The translations under genes and the position numbers were made by a program. Positions 6,248 through 13,123 of a stretch of DNA of 64,000 nt are shown one piece after another. The notes under the pieces are model-generated. The model was not told where the DNA came from and did not search any database. It was given only the letters and a program-made list of their open reading frames with translations. Numbering within the stretch: position 1 is the first letter of the stretch; each line of letters starts with the position of its first letter. Source of the stretch: Oscillospiraceae bacterium (GTDB lineage: Bacteria; Bacillota; Clostridia; Oscillospirales; Oscillospiraceae); NCBI GenBank assembly GCA_021769865.1, contig JAETSB010000003.1:1-64000 (forward strand), read 5' to 3'.

Positions 6248-6328
6248 ATGAACACCATTTGTCAACACCTGGATAACGTCTGCGGCGTGCACCTTGTGAA
6301 GGCCCGGACCCCAGGCGGAAGCGATTAA
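6248..6328 (+). CDS. Tiny ORF, 26 aa
   Basis: ATG eight bases after AAGGAG; encodes MNTICQHLDNVCGVHLVKAR and a short Gly/Ser/Asp end. Two Cys and two His in a 15-residue span could bind metal, but there is no known family. The ribosome binding site is the main support. It precedes the hexapeptide-repeat gene. Confidence 0.4.
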   Translation: MNTICQHLDNVCGVHLVKARTPGGSD

Positions 6329-6372
6329 AAAGGCCCGCCGGGCTGAACCGGAACCGGCGTGAGGGAGGATTT

Positions 6373-7236
6373 ATGAAAGGCACATTTAAGATTACTCTAG
6401 ACTATTTACGAGAAATAGGCGCATGCGCAGAAGGACGCAGAGAGTTCGAACGCGTTTTCCAGAACGGCGGCGAATATCAAGAAGTTCTGGACCGTTGCGC
6501 GGATGAAGGGCGGCTTGATTTTGCGGAGTGGCTTTTTTCAAAAATTGGGCCGACTGAGGATGTTAGAACCTTTGAAAATTCCATTTCCGACGGTGGTAAA
6601 AATGTCTTTTTCGCAGGGACAATTGAGTTTAAATTTTCCGCATTTTTTAAGAGCATTTTTGCTGGCTGTGGCATCAAGGCTGGCGAGGGCATCAAGGCTG
6701 GCTGGGGCATCAAGGCTGGCTGTGGTATTGAGGCTGGCTGGGGCATCAAGGCTGGAGAGGGCATCAAGGCTGGCGAGGGCATCAAGGCTGGCTGTGGCAT
6801 CGAGGCTGGCTGTGGCATTGAGGCTGGAGAGGGCATCAAGGCTGGCGAGGGCATCAAGGCTGGCTGGGGCATCAAGGCTGGCTGGGGCATCAAGGCTGGA
6901 GAGGGCATCAAGGCTGGCGAGGGCATCAAGGCTGGCTGGGGCATCGAGGCTGGCTGTGGCATCGAGGCTGGCGAGGGCATTAAGGCTGGCGAGGGCATCA
7001 AGGCTGGCTGTGGTATTGAGGCTGGCTGGGGCATCAAGGCTGGAGAGGGCATCAAGGCTGGCGAGGGCATCAAGGCTGGCTGTGGCATCGAGGCTGGCTG
7101 TGGCATCGAGGCTGGCATAGATTTCGGCATTTATGCCGGGCTTAAAGTTAGGATTTCTCTTTGGGCCAAATTCGCTATTGTTTCCGCAAAAGAGAAGCCA
7201 GAAAACTTGATTTCTGGGTATTGGGAAGAAAAATGA
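6373..7236 (+). CDS. Hexapeptide-repeat protein GI(K/E)AG(E/W/C), 287 aa
   Basis: Residues 1-95 form a folded helical domain (FKITLDYLREIGACAEGRRE; EYQEVLDRCADEGRLDFAEW) ending in a beta-like FFAGTIEFKF. Then 25 consecutive GI(K/E)AGx units follow, and a short C-terminal cap. The variable sixth residue alternates in pairs: E-E, C-C, E-E, W-W, E-E, W-C, E-E, C-W, E-E, C-C, i.e. a 24-residue super-repeat. Such regular six-residue repeats predict a beta-solenoid. The same type of repeat occurs in other phage proteins of unknown role. Start: ATG after GGGAGGATTT. It overlaps the next gene by ATGA. Confidence 0.85.
   Translation: MKGTFKITLDYLREIGACAEGRREFERVFQNGGEYQEVLDRCADEGRLDFAEWLFSKIGPTEDVRTFENSISDGGKNVFFAGTIEFKFSAFFKSIFAGCGIKAGEGIKAGWGIKAGCGIEAGWGIKAGEGIKAGEGIKAGCGIEAGCGIEAGEGIKAGEGIKAGWGIKAGWGIKAGEGIKAGEGIKAGWGIEAGCGIEAGEGIKAGEGIKAGCGIEAGWGIKAGEGIKAGEGIKAGCGIEAGCGIEAGIDFGIYAGLKVRISLWAKFAIVSAKEKPENLISGYWEEK
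6659..7119 (+). repeat. 18-bp tandem repeat array inside the gene
   Basis: About 25 tandem copies of an 18-bp unit (GGCATCAAGGCTGGCGAG and variants). Copies are nearly identical at the DNA level, including silent positions, so copy number is likely to change by slippage or recombination. It is a coding repeat, not a CRISPR: units abut with no spacers. Confidence 0.9.
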
Positions 7237-7781
7237 AAAAGCAGCTTATCTTATGCGCCCTGCTTTTCTCTGCCGTACTGCTTGCTTTGGCCCTGGCCAA
7301 TTCCAGCGAAGCTGAGGCCGCGGCGAAAGTACCTGACGGCCCCCAGGCCCAGGTCCTAACGCTGGATAAGCACAAACGCTGGAAGGACCCGCCAGAGGGG
7401 CAGGAGGCCCAGCTGATGCCCTGGGCGCACAAGCTGGAGAACGTCACGGTCACCTACTACGACTGCTGCGCGGCGTGCTGTGGCAAGGATGATGGCATTA
7501 CTTACAGCGGCACCCGGGCTATGCCCTACGAGACCTGCGCCGTAGACCCGGACGTCATTCCTCTCGGCAGCGCGGTCACGGTGGACTACGGAGACGGAGA
7601 ACTGCGTCACTACCGCGCCGAGGACGTCGGCGGGGGCGTGAATGGAAACCGGATTGATATCTGCGTTTCCAGCCACGGTGAGGCCCTGGAGCTGGGCGTA
7701 AGGACGGCGACGGTGTACTGGATGGAGGCTGAAAATGAGAGGACAAGGGAAAACTCGTTTTCTCTGCGATCGGCAGGATGA
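7233..7781 (+). CDS. Secreted 3D-domain protein (cell-wall hydrolase type)
   Basis: 182 residues beginning MKKQLILCALLFSAVLLALA, a signal peptide. Residues about 75-170 form a 3D domain (DPDVIPLGSAVTVDYGDGEL, YRAEDVGGGVNGNRIDICVS), named for its three conserved Asp and related to MltA-type lytic transglycosylases and resuscitation factors. The extra Cys-rich YYDCCAACCGKDDG lies before it. The domain suggests action on peptidoglycan outside the membrane. An early-region position, far from the lysis genes, is unusual. ATGA overlap with the repeat protein suggests translational coupling. Confidence 0.85.
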   Translation: MKKQLILCALLFSAVLLALALANSSEAEAAAKVPDGPQAQVLTLDKHKRWKDPPEGQEAQLMPWAHKLENVTVTYYDCCAACCGKDDGITYSGTRAMPYETCAVDPDVIPLGSAVTVDYGDGELRHYRAEDVGGGVNGNRIDICVSSHGEALELGVRTATVYWMEAENERTRENSFSLRSAG

Positions 7782-7917
7782 GCTCTTCCAGCTCTGGGAA
7801 GGCGGGAAAAATGACTGCAGGATCGCGGAAGAAGTCGGATGTACATCCTCTGCCATTTGGCAGTGGCGGAGAAAGAACGATTTGTCAAAGAACGCTGAAC
7901 GCGGGAGGCAGTGGTGA
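7735..7917 (+). CDS. Small HTH protein, 60 aa
   Basis: Starts inside the end of the 3D gene in another frame, with GGAGG seven bases upstream. Residues 15-50 resemble a homeodomain/Trp-repressor-like HTH (LWEGGKNDCRIAEEVGCTSS followed by AIWQWRRKNDL), as in resolvase- or transposase-type DNA-binding domains. The 47-bp overlap is real because both frames keep coding character. Regulatory role inferred. Confidence 0.65.
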   Translation: MRGQGKTRFLCDRQDELFQLWEGGKNDCRIAEEVGCTSSAIWQWRRKNDLSKNAERGRQW

Positions 7918-7921
7918 GACT

Positions 7922-8095
7922 ATGAACTTTGTTGAATATATTCTTTGGAGATTCCAGCAAGCAGTTTTAAAGCACCGCCGCTGCGATGTTTGCCGTGGGT
8001 CAAACGGCCGCTGCAACGAATGCAATGAGTGGCACAATCTCTATAAAAAGGATTGGGGAAAGGCGTATTACGAAAAGAAAAACAGATGGTGGTGA
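7922..8095 (+). CDS. Small zinc-finger-like protein, 57 aa
   Basis: ATG start downstream of GGTGAGACT. Two CxxC pairs (RRCDVCRGSNGRCNECNEWH, residues about 20-39) would bind one zinc ion; the rest is aromatic and basic. Typical accessory phage peptide; function unknown. Confidence 0.6.
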   Translation: MNFVEYILWRFQQAVLKHRRCDVCRGSNGRCNECNEWHNLYKKDWGKAYYEKKNRWW

Positions 8096-8104
8096 TTTTA
8101 ATTT

Positions 8105-8542
8105 ATGCAAGAGATCCTTTTCCGAGGCTTCCACAAGCAGAAAGACGGCCCGGATACCGCGGTCATTGACGGCGCTCTCCAGAGGGGACGGTGGGTGTAC
8201 GGGTACTGTGTTGGTCCCGTTGGCCTCTTGGATATACATGAAATTTGCGACATCGACGACATAACCGGCACCAGATGCGAAGTAGAACCCCACACTGTCG
8301 GACAGTGGACCGGCCTGACCGACAAGAACGGGAAGAAGATTTTTGAGGGGGACCGTGTACGCGTTCCGATGTATCCCGCCAGCGGCGGTGGCCCTGTTTT
8401 GATGGAAGGTACAATCACAGAAGGCAAGGGCGCATACCACGTAACCTGGGATGATGAGACTCGCGGGAGGCACTTCGCCGGGTATCTGGAGAATGTTGAG
8501 GTAGTATGTACCATCTACGACGCCCCGCCGGAGGAAACCTGA
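8105..8542 (+). CDS. YopX family phage protein
   Basis: 145 residues with the YopX signature: ILFRGFHKQ at the start, GRWVYGYCVG near 30-40, VEPHTVGQWTGLTDKNGKKI near 62-81 and FEGDRVRV. YopX proteins are common in Firmicutes phages; the structure is known but the role is not established. It sits among small early genes before the recombination module. Confidence 0.92.
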   Translation: MQEILFRGFHKQKDGPDTAVIDGALQRGRWVYGYCVGPVGLLDIHEICDIDDITGTRCEVEPHTVGQWTGLTDKNGKKIFEGDRVRVPMYPASGGGPVLMEGTITEGKGAYHVTWDDETRGRHFAGYLENVEVVCTIYDAPPEET

Positions 8543-8543
8543 T

Positions 8544-8789
8544 ATGTACCGCTGCCTCTGCGGGGCTGTTTTTGAAAGACCCCTGAAAATTCAGGAAACC
8601 GCAAACCACGGAGAGGGCATGAAGGAACACGGGTTTTGTGCCCTGTGCCCTTCCTGCAACCGCGAAGAGCCGTATTTTGAGCGGATTGAAGAAGGTGAAG
8701 AAGGTGAAGACGATGACAAAAATTCCTACCATCGGCATGAGCCGGGAAGACTGGCTGGCCGAACGCCGGAAGAGCCTGGGCGGCTCTGA
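8544..8789 (+). CDS. Zinc-ribbon-like small protein, 81 aa
   Basis: Begins MYRCLCGAVFERP with CALCPSC further on (CxC...CxxCxxC), giving a possible zinc ribbon, followed by an acidic stretch (EEGEEGEDDD). The last 77 bases overlap the next gene in another frame, so the extreme C-terminus may be simply read-through into that gene. Similar short proteins precede recombination genes in Clostridia phages. Confidence 0.55.
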   Translation: MYRCLCGAVFERPLKIQETANHGEGMKEHGFCALCPSCNREEPYFERIEEGEEGEDDDKNSYHRHEPGRLAGRTPEEPGRL

Positions 8790-9699
8790 TATCGGTGCGG
8801 TGCTTGGCCTCAACAGATACGCGACACCCTACACCGTCTGGGCGGAGAAGACCGGCCGCTTCCCTCCGAAGGAGGACAACGAGGCCATGCGCCAGGGACG
8901 GGACCTGGAGCAGTACGTGGCGGAACGTTTTTCCGAGCGGTCCGGTAAGGCGGTACAGAGGTACAACTACCTGCTGCGCAATGACGCCGCGCCGTACCTC
9001 CACGCCAACATTGACCGCCGGATCGTCGGTGAGAAAAGCGGCCTGGAGTGCAAGACGGCATCAGCCCTGAACCTCCGGTCCTATTCCTCCGGCGAGTTCC
9101 CGGAGAGCTACTATGCCCAGTGCGTGGCCTATCTGACCGTGACGGGCTGGGAGCGCTGGTATTTAGCGGCACTGGTGCTGAACAAGGCTTTCTATGTTTA
9201 TCAGTTGACCACCATAGAGAGCGATCCCACTCCGGAGTGGTGCGACGGCAGCGTCTATGTCAGCCCCGGAGAGATTAATACTCTGAAACAGTGCGCGGAG
9301 GAGTTTTGGGAATCTTACATAATCCCAGATACCCCGCCTCCAGCCGACGGGGCGGCTGCGACTGGCGACGCGATACAGTCCATCTACGCCGACGATTCCG
9401 GCGGAAGCGTCGAGCTTTTTGGCCGGGACGATCTTTTGAGAGATTATTTCTTTTTGGCGGAGGAGCGCCAAGGCATCCAGAAGCGGATGGATGAAATCAA
9501 GCAAACCATTCAATGTGATATGGGGAATGCTTCAGAGGCCTTTTCCGCTGCAGCGTCCGTTACATGGAAAGCCCAGGACCGAAAAACGTTTGATGGGAAA
9601 GCATTTCAAAAGGCTTATCCGGGCATTCCACTCGAACCGTTTTATAAGCACACCCATAGCCGGTTATTTAAAATTACTCAAATAAAGGAGAAATCTTGA
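8713..9699 (+). CDS. yqaJ: YqaJ-type phage exonuclease
   Basis: 328 residues of the lambda-exonuclease-like PD-(D/E)XK family, partner of RecT in single-strand annealing recombination. Visible are the entry motif WLAERRKSLGGSDIGAVLGL (about 12-31), the acidic site HANIDRR (about 98-104) and GLECKTAS (about 109-116, the E-x-K). The ATG follows AAGGTGAAGACG; an upstream in-frame extension has no signal. Its stop overlaps the recT start (TGATG), so the two are translationally coupled. Confidence 0.95.
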   Translation: MTKIPTIGMSREDWLAERRKSLGGSDIGAVLGLNRYATPYTVWAEKTGRFPPKEDNEAMRQGRDLEQYVAERFSERSGKAVQRYNYLLRNDAAPYLHANIDRRIVGEKSGLECKTASALNLRSYSSGEFPESYYAQCVAYLTVTGWERWYLAALVLNKAFYVYQLTTIESDPTPEWCDGSVYVSPGEINTLKQCAEEFWESYIIPDTPPPADGAAATGDAIQSIYADDSGGSVELFGRDDLLRDYFFLAEERQGIQKRMDEIKQTIQCDMGNASEAFSAAASVTWKAQDRKTFDGKAFQKAYPGIPLEPFYKHTHSRLFKITQIKEKS

Positions 9700-10523
9700 T
9701 GGAAAACGCGATTCAGAAAGCCCAGTCGGCGAAAGCTACCGCCGGAAAGCCCGTGACTATCCAGGACTATATCAAGCGCATGGAGGGAGAGATAAAAAAG
9801 GCGCTGCCCTCTGTGATGACGCCGGAGCGGTTCACAAGGATCACACTTTCCGCCCTGTCCAGCAACCAGGCGCTCCAGTCTTGCACACCCCAGAGCTTCC
9901 TGGGCGCCATGATGACCGCCGCCCAGCTGGGGCTGGAGCCCAACACCCCGCTTGGCCAGGCCTACCTGATCCCCTACCGGAACCACGGGCGGCTTGAATG
10001 CCAGTTCCAGCTGGGCTACAAGGGCATGATGGACCTGGCGTACAGGCCCAAGAACGTCAACACGATCCAGGCGCACACGGTCCGGGAAAATGATGAGTTT
10101 GAGTATGAGCTTGGTCTGGACCCAAAATTGCGCCATATCCCCGCGAAAGGGGACCGCGGCGAGCCGGTTTACTTCTACGGCATGTGGCGGACGAAGGACG
10201 GCGGCTATGGCTTCGAGGTCATGAGCGTGGAGGATGTCCGAGCCCATGCCCAGAAATACAGCAAGGCCTATAAAAACGGACCTTGGCAGACGAACTTTGA
10301 GGAGATGGCCAAGAAAACCGTTCTGAAAAAGGCGCTGAAATACGCGCCAATGGGAACAGAGTTTGCCCGGGCCGCAAGCGCCGACGGGTCCGTCAGAAGC
10401 GAAATCAGCGACGACATGTTTGAGCTACCTGACGAAGCGATCATCGAGGCGGAGGGCTACGCGGTCGACGAGGAAACCGGAGAGGCGACCGAAGCGCAGA
10501 TGGAGATGGATCATGCTGAATAA
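9699..10523 (+). CDS. recT: RecT single-strand annealing protein
   Basis: 274 residues. The family core is visible: SQ-type segment QDYIKRMEGEIKKALPSVMT, then FLGAMMTAAQLGLEPNTPLG near 68-87, AYLIPYRN, FQLGYKGMMDLAYR and a C-terminal KKTVLKKALKYAPMG. It would anneal strands resected by YqaJ. ATG placed eight bases after AAGGAG. Its end overlaps the ssb start by 11 bp. Confidence 0.96.
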   Translation: MENAIQKAQSAKATAGKPVTIQDYIKRMEGEIKKALPSVMTPERFTRITLSALSSNQALQSCTPQSFLGAMMTAAQLGLEPNTPLGQAYLIPYRNHGRLECQFQLGYKGMMDLAYRPKNVNTIQAHTVRENDEFEYELGLDPKLRHIPAKGDRGEPVYFYGMWRTKDGGYGFEVMSVEDVRAHAQKYSKAYKNGPWQTNFEEMAKKTVLKKALKYAPMGTEFARAASADGSVRSEISDDMFELPDEAIIEAEGYAVDEETGEATEAQMEMDHAE

Positions 10524-10937
10524 GATCATTCTCATGGGCCGCCTGACCCATGACCCAGAACTTCGCCGCACCCAGAGCGGCACCGCCGTCACGTCCTTCT
10601 CTATCGCCTGTGACCGGGATTTCAAGTCCCAGAGCGGCGAGAAGGAAACGGACTTCATCGACGTGGTGCCTGGCGTTCCACGGCGGAATTTGTCAGCAAG
10701 TACTTTGCCAAGGGCCGCATGGCCGTGGTGGAGGGCCGCTTACAAATCCGCGACTGGACCGACCGGGAGGGCGGCAAGCGCCGCAGCGCCGAGGTGGTGG
10801 CGGACAACGTCTACTTCGGGGATTCCAAACGAGAGGACAGCTGCAACACCTGCCCAGATAATGGATATGCAGGGGATTCTTCCGGGGGGAATGAGTTTGC
10901 CGAGATCGGCGAAGAGGACGGCGAACTGCCGTTTTGA
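10513..10937 (+). pseudogene. ssb: Single-strand binding protein gene with a one-base deletion
   Basis: The first 52 codons are a normal SSB OB-fold (MLNKIILMGRLTHDPELRRT; GEKETDFIDVV). After DVV the frame is lost: GTGGTGCCTGG stands where GTGGTGGCCTGG is expected. From about 10668 the next frame continues the protein perfectly (WRSTAEFVSKYFAKGRMAVV, EGRLQIRDWTDREGGKRRSA) to an acidic tip ending GELPF, the usual SSB C-terminal interaction peptide. So one base is missing. It is a recent mutation or an assembly error; the phage would rely on host SSB if real. Confidence 0.88.
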
Positions 10938-10949
10938 GGAGGAAAATAA

Positions 10950-11060
10950 ATGGGTATTATGGATGTTTTCAGAGAAGATGACCGTATGCAGATTACGGTC
11001 ACTCAACTTTTCGAGCTTGCAAAAGAAGCCGGAAGGGCAGACTTGTTCCGAGCTGACTAA
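10950..11060 (+). CDS. Small conserved phage peptide, 36 aa
   Basis: ATG after GAGGAGGAAAATAA. The peptide MGIMDVFREDDRMQITVTQL plus FELAKEAGRADLFRAD is amphipathic; related short peptides with DVFREDDRMQ(I/V)TVTQ occur after ssb in other Clostridia prophages. Function unknown. Confidence 0.6.
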   Translation: MGIMDVFREDDRMQITVTQLFELAKEAGRADLFRAD

Positions 11061-11118
11061 GCGCAATGACGGCAATGGCACTGCGGTTGACGTGGAATAC
11101 AGGGAGAAACGGTGACAT

Positions 11119-12006
11119 ATGGCAAGGCCTATAAAAACAGGCCTCGACTACTTTCCAAAAGACACGGGTTTTTACCGTGATCGCAAAATAAGGTCTTTGA
11201 TAGGCCGCTTCGGAAGCGACGGAGCTATCCTATACGACTACATCCTGTGCGAAGCCTACGGCGGAAATGGATACTATCTTGAGGTAGATGACTCCTTTAT
11301 AGACATTGCCGCCGCGGACTTGGGAATGAGCCCAGAGAAAATAGGGTTGATCCTGGACTACCTCTTAAATAAGTCAATGCTGCTTGACGGTACACTGTTT
11401 AAGGCGGTCAAGGTCCTGACTTCCCACGGAATACAGACACGATATCAGGAGGCCGTGAGAGAGCGGGCCAAGAAACGTGGTATCAGTGTAAACGGTGAGC
11501 TCTGGCTTTTGGACGAGGCCGAATCCGAGAGTTTTATTCAAGTGTGCAATATCGAAAATTTATCCCAGAAAAACGGAGGTAAATCCAGGAAAAACTATGG
11601 TAAATCCCAGGAAGAATCCACAAAGGAAAGTAAAGGAAAGAAAAGTAAAGGAAAGGAAAGGAAAGAAAACGATTCGTCCGTCGCTGCCGTAATGTCGGCA
11701 TTTTTGAGCAAGATCAACCCGACGCCCTCCCAAACCTGCCTCGATGAACTGAAAGGTTATGTCGAGGAAATGGGGCCGGACTGCTGTCTCCGGGCGTTTG
11801 ATATTGCTCTCGACAGCAAAAAAACCACCTGGGCCTATATCAGGGGCATATTGAGGTCAAAGTTATCACAAGGGGTCCGGTGCATCGCTGATTGGGACGC
11901 CCTGGAAGAAAAGCGGAACGGCGGGAGCGGGAAAGCGGAAGACGTAACATCCAACGCCTGGATGAAAAAATACATTGCACAGAGGGGGCGGGATGATGGC
12001 GATTGA
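11119..12006 (+). CDS. Replication initiator: Lin1244/Lin1753-like N-domain plus DnaD-like C-domain
   Basis: 295 residues. Residues 1-95 match the phage replisome-organiser N-terminal domain (GLDYFPKDTGFYRDRKIRSL, LYDYILCEAYGGNGYYLEVD). A Lys/Glu/Ser-rich linker (about 165-190) leads to a DnaD-type segment near 195-270 (WAYIRGILRSKL-like YIRGILR motif). Such proteins bind the phage origin and help load the host helicase; the origin is often inside the gene. The linker DNA is A-rich and contains GGTAAATCCAGG/AGGTAAATCC-like repeats (11578-11610) that could be iterons. Confidence 0.85.
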   Translation: MARPIKTGLDYFPKDTGFYRDRKIRSLIGRFGSDGAILYDYILCEAYGGNGYYLEVDDSFIDIAAADLGMSPEKIGLILDYLLNKSMLLDGTLFKAVKVLTSHGIQTRYQEAVRERAKKRGISVNGELWLLDEAESESFIQVCNIENLSQKNGGKSRKNYGKSQEESTKESKGKKSKGKERKENDSSVAAVMSAFLSKINPTPSQTCLDELKGYVEEMGPDCCLRAFDIALDSKKTTWAYIRGILRSKLSQGVRCIADWDALEEKRNGGSGKAEDVTSNAWMKKYIAQRGRDDGD

Positions 12007-12257
12007 AGAATACCTTGTGCCCTACAAGCCAAGGACGAATATCTGTTTTGACTGCCAGAGGGCGTTGGGGGGGGTGTTCCTGGAGTGCGTGCCACCCTGT
12101 TACCGGGGAACCTTTGTTTCTTCCGGTTCCCGGATGGACGGCAAAACCGTCAAAGCTGTATTCTGCATCGAAGGGTCGAAAGCGGAAGACGTGGACTTAT
12201 CACATTACAGATTGCCCGCTGTTTCTTCGAGATGATGTGGGAGGGAGGAGAACGTGA
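11993..12257 (+). pseudogene. Conserved phage protein frameshifted in a G8 run
   Basis: The frame opens MAIEEYLVPYKPRTNICFDC and continues to RAL at 12067. A run of eight G (12068-12075) follows. In the frame as given the rest is poor (GVFLECVPP...). One frame over, the expected family sequence appears: GGCSWSACHPVTGEPLFLPV, then PGWTA and TYHITDCPLFLRDD, which resembles the NICFDCxRAxGGCSW...W...TYxIxxCPLF proteins of other phages. One extra G explains it. It may be a sequencing error, a real mutation or slippage-controlled expression. The corrected stop at 12257 overlaps the methylase start. Confidence 0.7.
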
Positions 12258-13123
12258 AAAATGAGGTAAGGATGACGCATTTATCGCTGTTCAGCGGAAT
12301 CGGGGGGCTGGACCTTGCGGCGGAATGGACCGGTTTTCAGACGGTGGGCCAGTGCGAGTGGGCGGACTACCCGGCAAAGGTATTGGAAAAACACTGGCCA
12401 GATGTGCCCCGCTGGAGAGATATCCGGACACTGACAAAGGAGACCTTTTATGAGCGGACAGGATTGCGAACAGTTGACGTTATTTCCGGCGGATTCCCCT
12501 GCCAGCCGTTCAGCGTTGCCGGGAAGCGAAGAGGCATTGAAGATGACCGTTACCTCTGGCCGGAAATGCTTAGAGTTATCCAAGAACTGCGGCCCGCTTG
12601 GGTTGTTGGAGAAAATGTTGCTGGAATCGTCAGTATGGCGCTCGACCAGGTGTTTTTTGACCTGGAAAGCATCGGCTACGAAACAAGGGCGTTTGTATTT
12701 CCGGCTTGTGCCGTCGATGCCCCGCACCGGCGGGATCGGTGCGCCATTGTGGCCTACTCCAAAAGCAACAGACTGCAAGGGTTCGGGGCCGCCTGGGCGC
12801 AGGAGCGCGGAACACGATCGGGAAAAACGGAATTTAAAGGGTTACATCATGTACCCGACGCCCACGACGGGGGCGGGGCTCTGCGGAGGGACGGGGAACT
12901 ATCGGCAGCTCAAGGCCCTGGAGGAATCCGGCCAGATTACGGAGGAGGAACGCCAGAGTATGGCGGCTGGGAATGGTGGCCAGCTGAACCCGACGTGGGT
13001 CGAGTGGCTCATGGGATTCCCTCTCGGGTGGACCGACTTAAATGTCTCGGAAACTCCGTAGTGCCCCAGCAGTTTTACCCGGTGTTCCGGGCGATAGCGG
13101 AAATTGAAAGGACAATGACATGA
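12254..13123 (+). CDS. DNA (cytosine-5) methyltransferase
   Basis: 289 residues with the C5-methylase motifs in order: I (SLFSGIGGLDLAAEW, about 11-25, SAM binding), IV (GGFPCQPFSVAG, catalytic Cys83), VI (VGENVAG, about 118-124), VIII (HRRDRCAIVAY) and X (RLKCLGNSVVPQQFYP, about 258-273). The region between VIII and X (target recognition) is Gly/Arg-rich and low in complexity because a second gene uses the same DNA in another frame (12450-13061). No restriction gene is nearby, so it is an orphan phage methylase, probably protecting phage DNA. GTG start after GGGAGGAGAAC. Confidence 0.93.
   Translation: MKNEVRMTHLSLFSGIGGLDLAAEWTGFQTVGQCEWADYPAKVLEKHWPDVPRWRDIRTLTKETFYERTGLRTVDVISGGFPCQPFSVAGKRRGIEDDRYLWPEMLRVIQELRPAWVVGENVAGIVSMALDQVFFDLESIGYETRAFVFPACAVDAPHRRDRCAIVAYSKSNRLQGFGAAWAQERGTRSGKTEFKGLHHVPDAHDGGGALRRDGELSAAQGPGGIRPDYGGGTPEYGGWEWWPAEPDVGRVAHGIPSRVDRLKCLGNSVVPQQFYPVFRAIAEIERTMT
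12450..13061 (+). CDS. Gene nested within the methylase in another frame, 203 aa
   Basis: An ORF entirely inside the methylase gene with its own ideal ribosome binding site (AAAGGAG, seven bases, ATG). The product looks like a true protein: MSGQDCEQLTLFPADSPASR, then SKNCGPLGLLEKMLLESSVW, RSTRCFLTWKASATKQGRLY, FRLVPSMPRTGGIG, LWPTPKATDCKGSG and a C-terminal NPTWVEWLMGFPLGWTDL. Proteins with the LWPTP...WVEWLMG(F/W)P(L/I)GWT layout are known beside or fused to phage Dcm genes. The WVEWLMGFP motif shares bases with the methylase's GRVAHGIPSRVDRLK motif. Function unknown; perhaps a methylase partner or specificity factor. Confidence 0.7.
   Translation: MSGQDCEQLTLFPADSPASRSALPGSEEALKMTVTSGRKCLELSKNCGPLGLLEKMLLESSVWRSTRCFLTWKASATKQGRLYFRLVPSMPRTGGIGAPLWPTPKATDCKGSGPPGRRSAEHDREKRNLKGYIMYPTPTTGAGLCGGTGNYRQLKALEESGQITEEERQSMAAGNGGQLNPTWVEWLMGFPLGWTDLNVSETP

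Noticed and set aside
6659-7119. CRISPR-like array of short repeats
   Set aside because: Units are 18 bp, contiguous, without spacers, and translate in frame as hexapeptides; no cas genes nearby.
6477-7130. 217-codon reverse ORF of Pro/Met/Ala repeats
   Set aside because: Mirror of the coding repeat array; no ribosome binding site and no independent evidence.
12003-12257. Separate small gene starting at 12003
   Set aside because: Its later part is the frame-shifted continuation of the gene starting at 11993; the beginning in this frame is not family-like.
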